This document shows positions 6,328-7,407 of a stretch of 7,407 nt of DNA, piece after piece. Source of the DNA: CAIXOZ01 sp046091285. Lineage in GTDB: Bacteria; Cyanobacteriota; Cyanobacteriia; PCC-6307; Cyanobiaceae. The notes under the pieces are model-generated. The model searched no databases, was not told where the DNA came from, and saw only the letters and a list, made by a program, of their open reading frames with translations. The translations under genes were made by a program, and so were the position numbers. Numbering within the stretch: the first letter of the stretch is position 1; each line of letters opens with the position of its first letter. The DNA lies in NCBI GenBank assembly GCA_046091285.1, contig JBJTBH010000092.1:1-7407 (forward strand), read 5' to 3'.

Positions 6328-7260
6328 TTGCGTCCTGGTCCTCGCCACCCCGGCACCTTGTCGCGTCTGCGCCCCGGCAGTCCATCGATCACCCACACCA
6401 CAGGGTTCTGGGAGCTGCGCGCCGAGCAGGTGATGGATCGGGTCTTCGGGGGGCGCCCGGACAGCGATGGCTCTGCCGCCGGATCCGAACCGGCGGAGCG
6501 CCCCGTCACCCAGACCGTCACCGCCACGACCAGCACCGCAACGGTGCAGGACTCGGTCCCACCGATCGATGAGAGGGGGCAGGACGCCGGCAGCGAGGAA
6601 CCGGAACCACCACCGCCGGCCGCCGTTTCTGAGAAGCCCGTCGTCACCGGCGGCAACCGACGGGTGCCACTGCTGCTGTGGGGATCGCTGTTCTGCCTGC
6701 CGCTGCTGGTGCTGGTGGGCGTGCTGCTGCGCACCCTCAACCACAGCGAAACCGCCCTCAACCAGGAACGGAATCTGCTGCTGCTCGAACGCCTGCGGGC
6801 GATCAATGCCTCGGTTCAGCCACCGGAAGGCACCGCCACGATCAAGCCCCCGCAGACGCCGAGTGCTGCCGATGGTCTGCCGCCGCCACCACCGAGTGAC
6901 GACTGGATGACCGAACTGGGGCAACTGCCCCAGAGTTCAGCCCCCCGGGCCGACGTGCTCCGGGTGCCACCCAGCCGCCAGATCACGGCGGCGGCCCCGC
7001 CCGCCAGCACGAACCCCGGCAGCAGCGGAGGCACCGGCAGCCCCAGGCCCGCCGGAGCGATGCCCCAGCTGGTGGGGGTGATCCAGGCCCAGGGACGCGG
7101 CGGAGCCGCCATTTTTCAGGTGGATGGAGCTTCCGCCAGCGCCGCTCCGGGAGAACCGATCGGCAACAGCGGCTGGCGACTGCGCTCAGCCAACGGTGAT
7201 TCAGCCGTGATCGAGCGGGGTGACGAGCAGCGACGCCTGAGCATTAGCACCGGTCTCTGA
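6328..7260 (+). CDS. Single-pass membrane protein with GspC/PilP-like C-terminal domain
   Basis: I do not recognise a named gene. The frame opens at TTG 6328, two bases after the mnmG stop; TTG 6358, GTG 6430 and ATG 6433 are alternative starts, and none has a good ribosome-binding site. FWELRAEQVMDRVFG (from 6406) looks like a conserved N-terminal helix, which argues for a start upstream of it. From 6328 the product is 310 residues: a polar, Pro/Thr/Glu-rich cytoplasmic part (to about 111), one membrane helix (about 112-135), a short helical stretch with leucines (ALNQERNLLLLERLRAI), a Pro/Ser/Gly-rich periplasmic linker, and a compact beta domain (about 245-310): LVGVI, AAIFQVDG, APGEPIGNSGWRL, SAVIER, RRLSI. 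That order matches the periplasmic HR/PilP domain of type II secretion and type IV pilus assembly platforms. Possible cotranscription with mnmG is inferred from spacing. Confidence 0.75.
   Translation: MRPGPRHPGTLSRLRPGSPSITHTTGFWELRAEQVMDRVFGGRPDSDGSAAGSEPAERPVTQTVTATTSTATVQDSVPPIDERGQDAGSEEPEPPPPAAVSEKPVVTGGNRRVPLLLWGSLFCLPLLVLVGVLLRTLNHSETALNQERNLLLLERLRAINASVQPPEGTATIKPPQTPSAADGLPPPPPSDDWMTELGQLPQSSAPRADVLRVPPSRQITAAAPPASTNPGSSGGTGSPRPAGAMPQLVGVIQAQGRGGAAIFQVDGASASAAPGEPIGNSGWRLRSANGDSAVIERGDEQRRLSISTGL
7088..7257 (+). other. GspC HR/PilP-like beta domain (protein domain)
   Basis: The C-terminal segment shows short beta strands in the order LVGVI, AAIFQV, GEPIGNSGWRL, SAVIERG and RRLSIS. 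Known GspC/PilP domains follow the plan: strand, a variable glycine turn, a strand ending in an acidic-glycine turn, V/G-G-(D/E)-x-(I/L)-G then a W/hydrophobic strand, a V(V/I)L.R strand, and a final strand. The resemblance is by pattern, so homology is an inference. Confidence 0.45.
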
Positions 7261-7324
7261 GACCTGCCTAGGAGTCTGTCGCGCATAGCCCCACCGCCGC
7301 TTCTCCGCAGACGCCCTCAAATCT

Positions 7325-7357
7325 GCCCAGATCCCAGTGACAGCAATGGATCTGGGC
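7325..7357. repeat. Inverted repeat (10-bp perfect stem, 13-base loop) upstream of transposase
   Basis: GCCCAGATCC at 7325-7334 pairs perfectly with GGATCTGGGC at 7348-7357; the loop is 7335-7347. There is no T-run after it on either strand, so a rho-independent terminator is unlikely. It overlaps the predicted promoter: the -35 box is in the loop and the right arm fills most of the spacer. It could be a protein-binding operator, a cruciform, or a hairpin that blocks expression driven from outside the element. Confidence 0.8.
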
Positions 7358-7365
7358 GATAGAAT
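7337..7365 (+). promoter_or_regulatory. Predicted sigma-70 promoter of the transposase gene
   Basis: GTGACA (7337-7342, 5 of 6 to TTGACA) and TAGAAT (7360-7365, 5 of 6 to TATAAT) are separated by exactly 17 bases, the optimal spacing. Transcription would be expected to begin about 6-8 bases after the -10 box, at 7371-7373, which is the ATG itself. The mRNA would then be leaderless or nearly so, fitting the absence of a usable Shine-Dalgarno sequence. Confidence 0.6.
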
Positions 7366-7370
7366 GGGGC

Positions 7371-7407
7371 ATGAGAAAGCCCAAAACCTTCCGTCCCTGG
7401 AACCCTG
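7371..7407 (+). CDS. Transposase, N-terminus only (IS1182/IS5-type), cut by window edge
   Basis: Only 12 codons are visible, reading MRKPKTFRPWNP. A basic start followed by (F/Y)RP(W/Y)NP(D/E)Q is the typical opening of transposases of the IS1182 group and related IS5/IS4-type DDE enzymes, whose next residues usually form a LLPPSL..WLPE block with the DUF772-like N-terminal domain. The preceding near-consensus promoter and inverted repeat are also typical of an IS. The catalytic domain lies outside the window, so intactness cannot be judged. A chance resemblance in 12 residues is possible. Confidence 0.55.
   Translation, partial: MRKPKTFRPWNP

Larger units (their letters stand above)
7261..7370. 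other. Intergenic gap, probably containing the left end of an insertion sequence
   Basis: The 110 bases between the membrane-protein stop and the transposase start hold no gene. A perfect CCTAGG palindrome lies at 7267-7272, followed by GGAGTCTGTCGCGC (7271-7284), a plausible but unproven terminal-inverted-repeat candidate. I see no T-run terminator for the upstream gene. The hairpin and promoter in the right half are listed separately. The true element boundary cannot be fixed without its right end. Confidence 0.4.

Noticed and set aside
5522..6385. Long minus-strand open frame opposite mnmG (about 287 codons)
   Set aside because: It is antisense to the conserved C-terminal half of MnmG, with biased shadow composition and no known motif.
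1..7407. HIP1 octamers, CRISPR repeats, tRNA or rRNA genes
   Set aside because: Reading by eye I found no GCGATCGC, no spaced direct-repeat array, and no tRNA-like or rRNA-like sequence.

Overview
The window reads as a piece of a GC-rich cyanobacterial genome, most likely a picocyanobacterium of the Cyanobium/Synechococcus kind. Three things suggest this: the style of MnmG (the PCNPAVGGPAKSQLV segment), a secreted RTX protein whose C-terminus has a layout I associate with cyanobacteria (DF...D...L.G...Y.L...DLIAI.QG), and high GC in the housekeeping part. I found no HIP1 octamer (GCGATCGC) by eye, which fits picocyanobacteria better than most other freshwater lineages. The genus call is inference.

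Left part (1-2595): the 3' part of a large secreted, calcium-binding RTX-type protein that enters through the left edge. It carries a cadherin/Ig-like module, a region resembling a 'choice-of-anchor U' domain that opens with a calcium loop, a stretch I cannot assign, and a degenerate RTX C-terminus for type I secretion. Its first ~0.9 kb is clearly more AT-rich than the rest of the window. A 147-base gap follows, holding a perfect-phase 14-bp triplet repeat that ends four bases before the next start codon. That next gene encodes an outer-membrane beta-barrel protein (2743-3522).

Middle part: convergent to the barrel gene is a short-chain dehydrogenase/reductase-like gene on the minus strand (3546-4211) that has lost most of the catalytic tetrad. 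Divergent from it, across 77 bases, is mnmG (4289-6325), the FAD-dependent tRNA wobble-uridine modification enzyme. Directly behind mnmG lies a single-pass membrane protein (about 6328-7260) whose C-terminal ~65 residues look like the periplasmic domain of GspC/PilP proteins of type II secretion and type IV pilus systems.

Right edge: the first 12 codons of what looks like an IS1182/IS5-type transposase start at 7371. They are preceded by a near-consensus sigma-70 promoter woven into a hairpin, with the start codon where transcription should begin. An insertion sequence therefore probably starts between 7261 and about 7337.

The genes do not form one pathway. The left half is cell-surface/secretion biology, the centre is a conserved housekeeping gene with neighbours, and the right edge is a mobile element. 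I see no convincing new multi-gene system. The points most worth checking are the GspC/PilP-like protein, the three-frame stop repeat, and the apparently leaderless transposase promoter.
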